From: an uncultured Lachnospiraceae bacterium
Lineage (GTDB): Bacteria > Bacillota > Clostridia > Lachnospirales > Lachnospiraceae
Length of the DNA stretch: 64,000 bases
Assembly (NCBI GenBank): GCA_947626775.1
Contig: CANQTL010000007.1
Location: 34,727-98,726, forward strand
Reading direction: 5' to 3'
Of this stretch, positions 50,689-61,710 are shown in pieces. Under the pieces are notes generated by a model that searched no databases, had not been told where the DNA came from, and worked only from the letters and a program-made list of their open reading frames with translations. A program made the position numbers and the translations under genes. The stretch's first letter is position 1; each line of letters opens with the position of its first letter.

Positions 50689-52230
50689 ATGAGAAAGAAA
50701 CCGACAGTTTTAATGATCCTGGACGGCTACGGACTGAACGAGAAAAGAGAGGGCAACGCGGTGGCGCAGGCGAATACGCCTGTGATGGACCGGCTGATGG
50801 CGGAGTACCCTTTCGTGAAGGGGAATGCCAGCGGCATGGCGGTGGGTCTGCCGGACGGACAGATGGGCAACTCCGAGGTGGGACATCTGAATATGGGCGC
50901 GGGCCGTATCGTGTATCAGGAACTGACCAGAATTACCAAGGAAATCCAGGACGGCACTTTCTTCGAGAATCCGGCGCTGCTGGACGCAGTCAATAACTGT
51001 AAGAAGAACGATTCCTCCCTGCATATGTTCGGTCTGTTGTCAGACGGCGGCGTGCACAGCCACAACACGCATCTCTACGGCCTGCTGGAGCTGGCAAAGC
51101 GCAGCGGTCTGAGCAAGGTGTATGTACACGCGTTCCTGGACGGGCGCGATACGCCTCCGGCCAGCGGCAAGGGCTATGTGGAGGAACTGGAAGCGGAGAT
51201 GAAGAAGATCGGCGTGGGCGAGGTGGCTTCCGTGGCGGGCCGTTACTACGCGATGGACAGGGACAATAATTACGACAGGGTGCAGAAAGCCTACGTCGCG
51301 CTGACGAAAGGCGAGGGTCTGCAGGCGGACAGCGCCCCTGCGGGGATCCAGGCGTCTTACGACAGAGAGGAGACGGACGAGTTTGTGAAACCCACCGTTG
51401 TGATGAAGAACGGCGCGCCTGTAGCGACGATTCAGAACGGCGACTCCGTGATCTTTTTCAACTTCCGGCCCGACCGGGCGAGGGAGATCACGAGGAGCTT
51501 CTGTGATGATGATTTCAAGGGCTTCGACAGAGGAAAGAGGCTGGATCTCACCTATGTGTGCTTCTCCGACTATGATCCCACGATCCCGAATAAGGAGGTG
51601 GCTTTCCACAAGATCGCGGTGACGAACACCTTTGGCGAGTGGATCGCCGCCAACCATATGAGACAGGTGCGGCTGGCGGAGACGGAGAAGTACGCGCATG
51701 TGACCTTCTTCTTCAACGGCGGCGTGGAGGAGCCGAACCCGGACGAGGAGCGCATTCTGGTGAATTCTCCCAAGGATGTGGCGACCTATGATCTGAAGCC
51801 GCAGATGAGCGCCTACGAGGTGTGCGACAAGCTGGTGGACTGTATTAAATCCGGCAAGTACGACGTGATTATCATCAATTTTGCGAATCCCGACATGGTG
51901 GGCCACACGGGTGTGGAGGCGGCTGCCATCAAGGCCGTCGAGGCGGTGGACGAGTGCGTGGGTCGCGCCGTCGAGGCGGTGAAGGAAGTGGACGGTGTGA
52001 TGTTTATCTGCGCGGACCACGGCAACGCGGAACAGCTGATAGACTATGAGACGGGCGCGCCCTTTACGGCGCACACCACGAATCCGGTGCCGTTTATTCT
52101 GGTCAACGCCGACCCGTCCTACAAGCTGCGGGAGGGCGGCTGCCTGGCGGATATCGTGCCGACGCTGATCGAACTGATGGAGATGGAGAAGCCCGCGGAG
52201 ATGACGGGCAAGTCGCTGCTGATCAAATAA
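50689..52230 (+). CDS. gpmI: 2,3-bisphosphoglycerate-independent phosphoglycerate mutase
   Basis: 513 residues, GAGGAGG ribosome site. It interconverts 3- and 2-phosphoglycerate in glycolysis through a phosphoserine intermediate with two Mn ions. Metal site LMILDGYG (D12), active serine S62 in MGNSEVGHLNMG, DGRDTPP, FFNFRPDRARE, NFANPDMVGHTG and ICADHGNAEQ are all present. Length is normal for the family. Enolase, the next enzyme of the pathway, lies 8 kb downstream. Confidence 0.95.
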   Translation: MRKKPTVLMILDGYGLNEKREGNAVAQANTPVMDRLMAEYPFVKGNASGMAVGLPDGQMGNSEVGHLNMGAGRIVYQELTRITKEIQDGTFFENPALLDAVNNCKKNDSSLHMFGLLSDGGVHSHNTHLYGLLELAKRSGLSKVYVHAFLDGRDTPPASGKGYVEELEAEMKKIGVGEVASVAGRYYAMDRDNNYDRVQKAYVALTKGEGLQADSAPAGIQASYDREETDEFVKPTVVMKNGAPVATIQNGDSVIFFNFRPDRAREITRSFCDDDFKGFDRGKRLDLTYVCFSDYDPTIPNKEVAFHKIAVTNTFGEWIAANHMRQVRLAETEKYAHVTFFFNGGVEEPNPDEERILVNSPKDVATYDLKPQMSAYEVCDKLVDCIKSGKYDVIIINFANPDMVGHTGVEAAAIKAVEAVDECVGRAVEAVKEVDGVMFICADHGNAEQLIDYETGAPFTAHTTNPVPFILVNADPSYKLREGGCLADIVPTLIELMEMEKPAEMTGKSLLIK

Positions 52231-52326
52231 GAATGGCAGCGGTGTAATACAATAGTAAGACGGAGGGCATACAAGTGTGTGGAGATCCATTCGCGGGTAT
52301 GTCCTTTCGTTGTTTTATGAATGACG

Positions 52327-52460
52327 CCCGGCGCCGGCGGTATCCTTCTGACAGACGCGCTTTCGCTCGGCTCCGCACGCAGCGGCACTAAGCTCGGGGA
52401 TACCTCGCTAAGTGCCGGCGTGCTCCAACGGTCTGTCAGAAGGATACCGCCAGCGCCGGG
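52327..52460. repeat. 134-bp hairpin element with 30-bp inverted arms
   Basis: The arms at 52327-52356 and 52431-52460 (CCCGGCGCCGGCGG...) are complementary at 29 of 30 positions. Inside is a second imperfect pair, CGGCACTAAGC with GCTAAGTGCCG. There is no coding capacity, and the structure resembles a miniature or palindromic intergenic repeat. A weak hairpin after gpmI (GGGCATAC/GTATGTCC, 52265-52304) precedes it and may serve as its terminator. Confidence 0.85.
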
Positions 52461-52527
52461 CTGTGTACATAATAAAGCTGAACTGGCGCAGACAGCGCCG
52501 GACTGTGTACGTAATAAAGCTAAACTG
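52452..52527 (+). repeat. Two direct repeats of 34 bp
   Basis: AGCGCCGG[G/A]CTGTGTAC followed by [A/G]TAATAAAGCT[G/A]AACTG occurs at 52452-52485 and again at 52494-52527 with three differences, a 42-base period. The first copy overlaps the right arm of the hairpin element, so the element's end seems to have been duplicated. Confidence 0.8.
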
Positions 52528-52554
52528 CTACAGAAAAAAATTTCCTTCAGGTAC

Positions 52555-52612
52555 TTGACAGATGCTGTGGCGCATGGCATACTAAGTGTACTATCATAAA
52601 TAATACAGTTAG
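52555..52612 (+). promoter_or_regulatory. Promoter and candidate operator of the GntR/ABC operon
   Basis: A perfect TTGACA (52555-52560), 17-base spacer and CATACT (52578-52583). An imperfect inverted repeat CTAAGTGTACT/AATACAGTTAG (52582-52612) overlaps the -10 box and start site, a suitable place for the YtrA-type GntR repressor encoded next. Confidence 0.7.
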
Positions 52613-52691
52613 TGCGGGCAGAACACAGAGCCAATGGAAAAGAGATAAAGACAGTAGTGCGGAAGAGACAAGGAAAGGAGGGATAGGTCCG

Positions 52692-53045
52692 GTGATCATT
52701 ATAGATTACAAGGACACGCGCCCGATTTACGAACAGGTCGTGGAGAAATTCAAGAAGCTGATCCTGACAGGGGCGCTGCGGGCCGATGAGCAGATGCCGT
52801 CGGTGCACAGTCTGGCGATGGAGCTTTCCATCAACCCGAACACGATTCAGAAAGCCTACGCGGAACTGGAGCGCCAGGGATTCACCTACACGGTGAAAGG
52901 CAGGGGCAGCTTCGTCTCCGGCGACGACGGGCTGATCAGGCAGCGCAGACAGGAGTGCGCGGAGCAGATACGCGCGCTGGTCAGGGAAGCCATGGAGATC
53001 GGAGTTTCCAGGGAGGAACTCCTGCGTATGATAGAGGGAATGTAG
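52692..53045 (+). CDS. GntR-family regulator, YtrA subfamily
   Basis: 117 residues from a GTG with AAAGGAGGGATAG upstream. Winged-helix GntR domain (PIYEQVVEKFKKLILTG, MPSVHSLAMELSINPNTIQKAY, GRGSFVS) followed by only ~40 residues, the short helical tail of YtrA types. These usually repress the ABC transporter operons they head, often in response to cell-wall-active compounds. A possible operator lies on its own promoter, so autoregulation of the whole cluster is likely. Confidence 0.88.
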   Translation: MIIIDYKDTRPIYEQVVEKFKKLILTGALRADEQMPSVHSLAMELSINPNTIQKAYAELERQGFTYTVKGRGSFVSGDDGLIRQRRQECAEQIRALVREAMEIGVSREELLRMIEGM

Positions 53046-53061
53046 AGGGAGGAGACAGACT

Positions 53062-53967
53062 ATGATAGAGATACGTGATCTGACCAAGAATTTCGATAAG
53101 ATCCGGGCCGTGGACAATGTCAGTGTGACGATCAGGGAGAATACCGTGTTCGGTCTGATCGGCACCAACGGCGCGGGCAAGAGCACCGTGCTCCGGATAC
53201 TGGCGGGAGTGCTCAGGGCCGACAGCGGAGACGTCCTGATCGACGATATGCCGGTGTACGACAATGTGGAGGCCAAGAAGCGGCTGTTCTTCATCGCGGA
53301 CGAGCCTTATTTCTTCGCCAACGCCAACGCGCGGGCGATGGAGCGCTACTACAGCGGCGTCTACGAGAACTTCGACAGCGCGGAGTTCTATCAATATTTA
53401 GAGAAGTTCGGCCTGGACAAAAACAGGAAAATCAATACCTTTTCCAAGGGAATGAAAAGACAGCTTGCGTTTCTCCTCGGCGTGTGCGCGCACACCAGGT
53501 ATCTGCTGTGCGACGAGGTGTTGGACGGCCTCGATCCGGTGATGCGCCAGGGCGTGAAGTCCATCTTCGCCAAGGAGATGGAGGAGCGGGGGCTGACCCC
53601 GGTGATCGCCTCGCACAATCTGCGGGAGCTGGAGGATATCTGCGATCACGTAGGGCTGCTGCACAAGGGCGGCGTGCTGCTCTCCAGGGACCTGGAGGAC
53701 ATGAAGTGCAATATCCAGAAGGTACAGTGCGTGTTTGCGAACGTGGACGAGGAGTTAAGGGCGCTTGGAGGTCTGGAGGTGCTCAAGAAGGAGCAGAGAG
53801 GGTCGCTTCGCACTTACACCGTGCGCAGCACCAGAGAGGAGATCGAGGCGCGCTTCGCCACGGTGGACACGGTATTCTACGAGGTGCTTCCTCTCTCATT
53901 GGAGGAAATCTTTATCAGTGAAACGGAGGTAGTGGGCTATGACATCAAAAAACTCATTCTGGGCTAG
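53062..53967 (+). CDS. ABC transporter ATP-binding protein
   Basis: 301 residues, GGGAGGAG ribosome site. Walker A is GTNGAGKST (34-42), signature TFSKGMKRQ, Walker B YLLCDEVLDGLD, and H-loop ASHNL. The ~80 residues after the nucleotide-binding domain form a C-terminal extension seen in BcrA/YtrB-type exporters. It overlaps the permease gene by 29 bases. It forms the motor of an export or envelope-stress ABC transporter with the protein at 53939, controlled by the GntR protein. Confidence 0.88.
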   Translation: MIEIRDLTKNFDKIRAVDNVSVTIRENTVFGLIGTNGAGKSTVLRILAGVLRADSGDVLIDDMPVYDNVEAKKRLFFIADEPYFFANANARAMERYYSGVYENFDSAEFYQYLEKFGLDKNRKINTFSKGMKRQLAFLLGVCAHTRYLLCDEVLDGLDPVMRQGVKSIFAKEMEERGLTPVIASHNLRELEDICDHVGLLHKGGVLLSRDLEDMKCNIQKVQCVFANVDEELRALGGLEVLKKEQRGSLRTYTVRSTREEIEARFATVDTVFYEVLPLSLEEIFISETEVVGYDIKKLILG

Positions 53968-56110
53968 CGGCAGAGAAAATCAGAGACGGCGCGCGTGGGT
54001 GTGGATCGTCACTTTCCTGGGGATGTTCGTATCCGTCATGGGCAGGCTGCTCGTGAACCTGAGCCGCATCGATCAGTGGTACGGGGAGGGCAGGGTCATC
54101 AGCACCCGCGAGGAGTATGTGGATGCGCTGTACCGTATATCCGCGGAGCTGCTGGGCTTCAACGATGTGCTGGCGCTCTTCTCGGCAGGGATGGCGGTGA
54201 TCATCGCCATGCAGGGCTTTTCCTACCTGTGCGACAGGCGCAAGGTAGACCTCTACCACAGTGTTCCCGTGGATAAGAACCGGCGGTTCGCGGTGGTCTA
54301 TGTGAACGGCGTCATTCTGTTCCTGACGTCCTATATCGCGAACATTTTGCTGGGGCTCATTCTGGCAGCCGCGAGAGGCGCGCTGAACGGCGTGGCAATG
54401 GCCGAGATCGGGGTCGCTTTCGTCTGGCAGTGCCTGTTTTTCCTGACGATTTACAGCGCGGCGGCGCTGGCGGTCATGCTGACGGGCAATCTGTTTGTCA
54501 CGGCCTGCATGACGGGGGTTCTTCTGCTCTATGAGATTGTGTGGTACGAGGTGATCAACCAGTTGAATTTCTATTTCCTTGATACCTACTCCACCTTCTT
54601 CGTGGATCCGCGCCCGAAGGTGTCCGTGCTGTACGACTGGTTCGACACGGCGGGCAGCCTGCTGCGGACGGGCTGGCAGCAGGGGATCGGCGCGCTGGCA
54701 CAACGGGTATTGCCATACGGGATCAAATGGATTATACTTGCAGTAGCGGCGACGGCGCTCGCGTGGTTCTGTTACCGCAGACGGCCCTCCGAGGCGGCCG
54801 GAAAGGCGATCGCTTTCCCGCAGTGCAGGCCGGTGCTCAAGGTGGCTGTGGCCGTGCCGGGCGCGCTGTTACTCGGCATCATTCTGTACGACGCCTCCTA
54901 CCAGAACGATATTCTGACGGCGGCTGGCGTTTTGATCGGCGGTGCGCTTGTCTGCGCTTTCATGGAAGTCATCTATGACTTTGATATCAAGAGCGCTTTC
55001 AGGCATCCGGTTTCCGGCGGCGTGGCTCTGGCGGTGCTTGCCCTGCTGTGCCTGAACTATAAATTTGACTTTTTCGGGTATGATAAGTATGTGCCCGAGC
55101 AGGACGAGGTGGAGAGCGTCGCCGTCAACCTGGGCAACGGCTACGCCGAGTCCTTCTGGGATGAGGAATTTACCTATATCAGCGCGGATGAGTACGAGCG
55201 GGAGCATATGTTCTTAACCGACACGGAGCCGGTGCTTGCGCTGGCGGCGAAGGCGGCCGAGACGGACAAGTATGCGTACGGCGAAACGGATCTGGTGCGC
55301 TCGGTTTATGTGCTGTACCGCCTGAAATCCGGCAGAGAGGTCGGCAGGACGTTCCTCGTGAATTTCAGCGATCCCGCCAACGAGGCGCTCTTAAACCGCA
55401 TCGTCGGGTCGCGGGAATACAAGGAAGGCTGTATGCAGATCCTGACGGATAAGCGCTCCTACGACTATGTGGAGAACATCACTTACAGCAACGGCTCGAG
55501 TCTGGCATGGCTGCCGCCCGAGGAGGCGCAAAAGCTGCGGGAAGCCCTCGTGGCCGATCTGGAGCATTTTGATTTCACGGCGGGCAGGAGTCAGTGGCCC
55601 TGCGGCTGGCTGGAGGTGTCGTTCGGATATCAGGGTTACGTCTATGGCTGCGAGCTGGAGGTCTACGAGAGCTTCACGAACACCATCGATTATCTGAAAG
55701 AGCATGGCGCTTACTATCCGCTGCAGCTGGATGTGTCGGATGTGGAGGAGATCGAGGTGGCCGGAGAGTATAGGTACCGCGAGACGTCGGACGGCACGAA
55801 GGTGTTTGTCGGCGATCCGCAGGCGGAGGCCGTGGCGGCGGATCTGTACGCGGTGGACTTCTCCGACCCTGAAGAGATGGCGCAGATACTGGCGGCCGTA
55901 TATCCCCATGAGAAGTTCTCGGGCAACTGGCACAACATGACGTATGAGCTGGATCAGGATTACGAGGTTACGATCTACTTAAAGCACGGCACGGACTATC
56001 CGGGAGATCCCTACATGCGCAGCTTCAATTACCGCTTCTATGCGGGGCAGACGCCTGCTTTTGTGGCCGAGGCTGTCGAGAAGGAGGCGGAGCGGCAGCA
56101 GACGCAATAA
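53939..56110 (+). CDS. Large ABC transporter permease with extracytoplasmic domain
   Basis: 723 residues, ribosome site GGAGGTAGT. Residues ~15-385 hold about eight to ten transmembrane helices (for example FLGMFVSVMGRLLVNL, VNGVILFLTSYIANILLGLI, AVMLTGNLFVTACMTGVLLL, WIILAVAATALAWF). The C-terminal ~340 residues are hydrophilic and probably extracytoplasmic, with acidic beta-rich sequence. Permease partner of the upstream ATPase. The large outer domain suggests a sensing or substrate-capturing function; no close family is named here. Confidence 0.75.
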   Translation: MTSKNSFWASGRENQRRRAWVWIVTFLGMFVSVMGRLLVNLSRIDQWYGEGRVISTREEYVDALYRISAELLGFNDVLALFSAGMAVIIAMQGFSYLCDRRKVDLYHSVPVDKNRRFAVVYVNGVILFLTSYIANILLGLILAAARGALNGVAMAEIGVAFVWQCLFFLTIYSAAALAVMLTGNLFVTACMTGVLLLYEIVWYEVINQLNFYFLDTYSTFFVDPRPKVSVLYDWFDTAGSLLRTGWQQGIGALAQRVLPYGIKWIILAVAATALAWFCYRRRPSEAAGKAIAFPQCRPVLKVAVAVPGALLLGIILYDASYQNDILTAAGVLIGGALVCAFMEVIYDFDIKSAFRHPVSGGVALAVLALLCLNYKFDFFGYDKYVPEQDEVESVAVNLGNGYAESFWDEEFTYISADEYEREHMFLTDTEPVLALAAKAAETDKYAYGETDLVRSVYVLYRLKSGREVGRTFLVNFSDPANEALLNRIVGSREYKEGCMQILTDKRSYDYVENITYSNGSSLAWLPPEEAQKLREALVADLEHFDFTAGRSQWPCGWLEVSFGYQGYVYGCELEVYESFTNTIDYLKEHGAYYPLQLDVSDVEEIEVAGEYRYRETSDGTKVFVGDPQAEAVAADLYAVDFSDPEEMAQILAAVYPHEKFSGNWHNMTYELDQDYEVTIYLKHGTDYPGDPYMRSFNYRFYAGQTPAFVAEAVEKEAERQQTQ

Positions 56111-56133
56111 CATAACGAAAGGCATGATACGGG

Positions 56134-56892
56134 ATGGGGTCAGCGGAACCTGTAATCAGGGTCAGGGACTTATATAAGATCTACCGGGTCGGAGAGACGA
56201 AGGTGAGGGCGCTTAACGGCGTCAGCTTCACCATCGACAGAGGGAACTTCTGTTCCATCGTCGGCGCCTCCGGCTCGGGCAAATCCACCCTTCTCAACAT
56301 GCTGGCGGGTCTGGAGCGCCCCACCAAGGGCGAGATCGTGATCGCGGGCGAGCACATGGAGACCAAGACGGAGAACCAGCTTGTGGCGTTCAGGCGGGAA
56401 CATATCGGTTTCATCTTCCAGTCTTTCAACCTGATGGGGACGATGAACGCCGTCGAGAACGTGGCGCTGCCCCTGACTTTTCAGGGGATGGACCGGAAGA
56501 GCCGCAACGCCAGGGCCGAGGAGATGCTGGATCTGGTGGGGCTTGCGAAGCACAAGAAACACAGGCCGAACCAGATGTCCGGCGGACAGCAGCAGCGCGT
56601 CGGCGTGGCCAGGGCGCTGGTGGTGGAGCCGGAGATCATCTTCGCGGACGAGCCCACCGGCAATCTGGATTCCAACACCTCGGTGGAGGTGATGAACCTG
56701 ATGAAACGGATCGTGCGGGAGAAGAACCAGACTCTCGTCATGGTGACGCACGACAATTATCTGGCGGGCTTCGCCGACGTGATCCTGCGCATCCGGGACG
56801 GCAGAATCATCGAGATAGAGGACAAACGAGACGGCGGTATGCCGGACGAGGTCATAAGCGTGCCGGGGAAGGATCGGGAAACGGGATCATGA
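56134..56892 (+). CDS. ABC transporter ATP-binding protein, MacB/LolD type
   Basis: 252 residues. Walker A GASGSGKST (44-52), Q-loop FIFQSFNLMGTM, signature MSGGQQQRVGVARAL, Walker B IIFADEPTGNLDS and VTHDNYLAGFAD are those of the MacB/LolD/FtsE class, whose members work by mechanotransmission with FtsX-type permeases. The partner permease is encoded at 58748, after the anchored extracellular protein, which overlaps this gene by four bases. Confidence 0.9.
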   Translation: MGSAEPVIRVRDLYKIYRVGETKVRALNGVSFTIDRGNFCSIVGASGSGKSTLLNMLAGLERPTKGEIVIAGEHMETKTENQLVAFRREHIGFIFQSFNLMGTMNAVENVALPLTFQGMDRKSRNARAEEMLDLVGLAKHKKHRPNQMSGGQQQRVGVARALVVEPEIIFADEPTGNLDSNTSVEVMNLMKRIVREKNQTLVMVTHDNYLAGFADVILRIRDGRIIEIEDKRDGGMPDEVISVPGKDRETGS

Positions 56893-58721
56893 AAATAAAA
56901 GAAAAAACAGCACAGAGAAAGTGCGGCAGCGTGTCCGGGAAGGGCAGGCTGCTGTTTGGCGTTCTGCTCAGCGCGCTGATCGTGTGCAACGTAGCGCTCG
57001 TGGGCGGATCGATTCCCTATGTGGAGGCCACGGAGGCCGGGACTGACGGAGCTGACGGGACGGAGGACGACAGCGTCAGCGTCAACAAAATCAGCCGGAC
57101 TTCGGACAACGAGATCGACGACGACGACCGGGCCCAGGCGGACGAGGATATGCTCTACTATATGCAGAGTCTGGAAGTGCGCTATCAGCTCGATGAAAAG
57201 ATCATGGAGAATCTGCACAAGGTGTTCGACAGCGCGGTGTACTACATAGCCAACACCAAAATGTCCGTCACCGAGCTGTGGGCGTATGTGGCGCAGGTCA
57301 AGTCCACGATGGAATCCACCGCCGTGGCGACGGTGTCCCGGACTACCAGCGAATTCCTCCAGGTGGGGGACAACTGGGCGACTCCCACGGTGAGTTACGG
57401 ACAGGCGGTGGATATCGTGCTGCCGGTGATCAATCTCGGCACGGAGGAATTAAACGATCTGGTGGTGGAGCCGGAAGTCTCGACGGTGGTGTCCGAGTGG
57501 CCTTTTGAGCCGGACGCGACCAGTTATATCCAGACAGAGCCTTATATTCCGGGCAGCAGCACGAAGGAAGCGGCCATGGAGAACCGGCGGGAATTCACCT
57601 TTCATTTTACGGCCAGAAGCGACGTGATGACGGGGTATTATCCCCTGAAATTCCGCATCTCCTACACGAAAGCGGGGGTGCGCTGCGAAGAGCCGGCTGA
57701 GCTGACGGTGTACGTGCGGACAGTGGGCAAACCGGGCAGCGGCATTATCGGCGGCAGCGGACAGGAGGCGACGGGCGCGAAGCCGCGCATCGTGGTGACG
57801 GGGTTTGAGACAAATCCCGGGGAAGTGTTTGCGGGGGATACCTTCACGCTGACCATTCATGTGCAGAACACTTCCGCGGACACGGCGGTGACGAACGTGC
57901 TCTTCGACATGCAGGCGGCGCAGGAGGGGGAGGATAAGACCAACACTTACTCGGCGTTTCTGCCGACCAGCGGCGCCAGCTCCGTCTATATGGACCGGAT
58001 CGATCCGAATACCAATTCGGATATTGTGATCGAGATGACGGCGAAGGCGGATCTCGCGCAGAAACCTTATGTGCTGGATGTGAACATGAAGTACGACGCG
58101 GGCACGATGTTTGATCTGACGGACAAGGCCAGTGTGTCCATTCCGATCCTGCAGGAGAGCCGTTTCGACACGAGCATACCCGAAGTCGTCCCCTCGGACA
58201 TCACGGTGGGATCCCAGGCCAACGTGATGTGCAGTATCTACAATACGGGCAAGACCACGCTCTACAATGTACAGGTGAAGTTCCACGCGGACTCTGTCGA
58301 CGAGGCGTCGGCCTTCGTCGGCAATCTGCAGTCCGGCGCGACGGGCGAGGTGGACGTCATGCTGACGGGTATTGCGGCCACCATGGACGACGGCGCCGTC
58401 GCGATGGAGATCTCCTATGAGGATGAGGCGGGCAATGTGAATACGACGGAAAAGACGATTACGCTCTACGTGTCCGAGCCGGTCTACGACGATATGATGA
58501 TGGACGGCGGGATGATGCCGGAGGACGCTGTGACGCCGGAAGAGGGCGGGCACGGAGCCGGGCTGATCGTCGGCATTATCGTCGGCGTAATCGCCGCGGC
58601 GGGCGCGGGACTCGGCGTGTTCCTGACGATCCGCAGGAAGAAAAAGGCGGCCAGGCTTCTGGCGGACGATCTGCTCGACCTGGAGAGTGAGATATCTTCC
58701 GAGGGCGAAGACAAAGAGTAG
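56889..58721 (+). CDS. Secreted, membrane-anchored protein with CARDB-like repeats, ABC-transporter partner
   Basis: 610 residues starting in the ATGA overlap with the ATPase. An N-terminal signal or anchor segment (LLFGVLLSALIVCNVALVG) precedes an acidic linker. Two or three Ig-like beta-sandwich domains follow, with the CARDB/NEW3-like pattern (IVVTGFETNPGEVFAGDTF, TLTIHVQNTSAD; later SQANVMCSIYNTGKTTLYNV). The C terminus has a transmembrane helix at ~560-583 and a basic cytosolic tail. Placed between ATPase and FtsX permease, it likely fills the adaptor place that MacA takes in Gram-negatives. This is inference. Confidence 0.7.
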   Translation: MKIKEKTAQRKCGSVSGKGRLLFGVLLSALIVCNVALVGGSIPYVEATEAGTDGADGTEDDSVSVNKISRTSDNEIDDDDRAQADEDMLYYMQSLEVRYQLDEKIMENLHKVFDSAVYYIANTKMSVTELWAYVAQVKSTMESTAVATVSRTTSEFLQVGDNWATPTVSYGQAVDIVLPVINLGTEELNDLVVEPEVSTVVSEWPFEPDATSYIQTEPYIPGSSTKEAAMENRREFTFHFTARSDVMTGYYPLKFRISYTKAGVRCEEPAELTVYVRTVGKPGSGIIGGSGQEATGAKPRIVVTGFETNPGEVFAGDTFTLTIHVQNTSADTAVTNVLFDMQAAQEGEDKTNTYSAFLPTSGASSVYMDRIDPNTNSDIVIEMTAKADLAQKPYVLDVNMKYDAGTMFDLTDKASVSIPILQESRFDTSIPEVVPSDITVGSQANVMCSIYNTGKTTLYNVQVKFHADSVDEASAFVGNLQSGATGEVDVMLTGIAATMDDGAVAMEISYEDEAGNVNTTEKTITLYVSEPVYDDMMMDGGMMPEDAVTPEEGGHGAGLIVGIIVGVIAAAGAGLGVFLTIRRKKKAARLLADDLLDLESEISSEGEDKE

Positions 58722-58747
58722 ACGCCGGGCGGCGGAGTGGTGGGCCT

Positions 58748-60088
58748 ATGAAATTCATTGACTTGCTGCGGATGAGCAGCGGTAATCTGTGGAAAAGAAA
58801 AGTCCGGACAATCCTGACGGTATTGGGCGTCGTGATCGGCGTGGCCTCCATCGTCGTGATGGTGTCTCTGGGACTGGGTATGAGCCGCTCGATGATAGAG
58901 CAGTACGAATCTTACGGCAGTCTGACCCAGATTGAGGTTTATTCCTGGAGCGCCGAGAGCGGCGAGGAGATGCACCTGGACGACGCGCTGGTCGGAGAGT
59001 TGGAAGGATTGGAGCACGTAGAGTCCGTATGGCCTTCCCTGGAGATGTCGGCGATCGCCAGGTACGGCGGCTATGAGGGCTATCTGCAGCTGCGCGCGCT
59101 GCCGAAAGAGGCTTTCGAGGAGATGAAAATCGAAGTCGGCGAGGGGCGGCTTCCCGGCGAGGACGAGGAGCTGACTTTTTTTTACGGCAATCAGGTGCTG
59201 CAGAACTTCTATAAGGCCAAGGGCGGAAACGGCGGCATGATGCAGACGGAGACGCCGGATATTGATCTGATGCACGATGCGATTTTCGTTATTTTTGACA
59301 TGAGCGCGTACTATGCGGCCGGCACGCCGGACGAGAACGGGCAGACACAGAAGATGCCGAAGAAATACCTGATTCCCGCCTGCGGCGTGGAGGCGGCGAA
59401 CGAGGAGGTATGGTCGCAGTACGGCTGGTACACCCAGTGCGATATCGACAAACTCATACCGGAGCTGAAAAAAATTTTCAAGAATAAAGTCATACCGGGG
59501 CAGCCTACCACCAAGGCGGGCAAGCCCTACAAGGAGATCTTCTACAACCGGCTCTACGTCAACGTGGACGATATGGACAATGTCATGGAGGTACAGAATT
59601 ATCTGACCGATCTTGGCTATCAGACCTACAGCCAGGCGGAGGGGGTGGAGACTGCGCAGAAGCAGATGGGCACGGTACAGCTGGTGCTGGGCGGCATCGG
59701 CGCGGTGTCCCTCTTCGTGGCGGCGATCGGCATCACCAACACGATGATGATGTCCATCTATGAGCGGACGAAAGAGATTGGCGTTATGAAAGTATTGGGC
59801 TGCGATCTGCGCAATATCAGAACGCTCTTCCTGATGGAGGCGGGCTTCATCGGGCTGATCGGCGGCGTGATCGGCCTGTTTCTGAGCCTCGTCATATCGG
59901 GCGTTATCAACAGGATCGCGCAGGCGGCACAGGGCGCGGAGGGGATCGCCGGCGGCATTTCCTATATTCCCCTCTGGCTGGGACTGCTCTCGCTGGCGTT
60001 CGCGGTGTTAGTCGGCATGGCGGCGGGCTTTTTCCCGGCGAGAAGGGCCATGCGCCTGAGTCCTCTGGCCGCGATCCGCAACGAGTAA
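58748..60088 (+). CDS. FtsX/MacB-type ABC transporter permease
   Basis: 446 residues. A first transmembrane helix after KVRTILTVLGVVIGVASIVV, a periplasmic-type domain of ~240 residues, and three C-terminal helices (LVLGGIGAVSLFVAAIGITN, the ERTKEIGVMKVLGC coupling region, GFIGLIGGVIGLFLSLVISG, AFAVLVGMAAGFFPARRAM) match the MacB permease fold. With the ATPase at 56134 it should extrude or release a peptide, lipoprotein or lipid at the envelope. Confidence 0.88.
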   Translation: MKFIDLLRMSSGNLWKRKVRTILTVLGVVIGVASIVVMVSLGLGMSRSMIEQYESYGSLTQIEVYSWSAESGEEMHLDDALVGELEGLEHVESVWPSLEMSAIARYGGYEGYLQLRALPKEAFEEMKIEVGEGRLPGEDEELTFFYGNQVLQNFYKAKGGNGGMMQTETPDIDLMHDAIFVIFDMSAYYAAGTPDENGQTQKMPKKYLIPACGVEAANEEVWSQYGWYTQCDIDKLIPELKKIFKNKVIPGQPTTKAGKPYKEIFYNRLYVNVDDMDNVMEVQNYLTDLGYQTYSQAEGVETAQKQMGTVQLVLGGIGAVSLFVAAIGITNTMMMSIYERTKEIGVMKVLGCDLRNIRTLFLMEAGFIGLIGGVIGLFLSLVISGVINRIAQAAQGAEGIAGGISYIPLWLGLLSLAFAVLVGMAAGFFPARRAMRLSPLAAIRNE

Positions 60089-60140
60089 GAGACAGAGTTA
60101 TGATGCATAACAGGGACCTCCCGTGCGCATACTAAGATAA

Positions 60141-61565
<1,425 letters not shown>

Positions 61566-61710
61566 GACGCTAGCCGGAGCTGCACGGCGTAGACGCAAAT
61601 ACGCGGATAGACACTCCGCCCGATTTGTAGTAACATGAAAATAACATGTGAATTGCGGCGTTATGGCCGTCTCAGGGTTGGGCGGCAGCCGCTGGGCGCG
61701 GAAGGGTACG

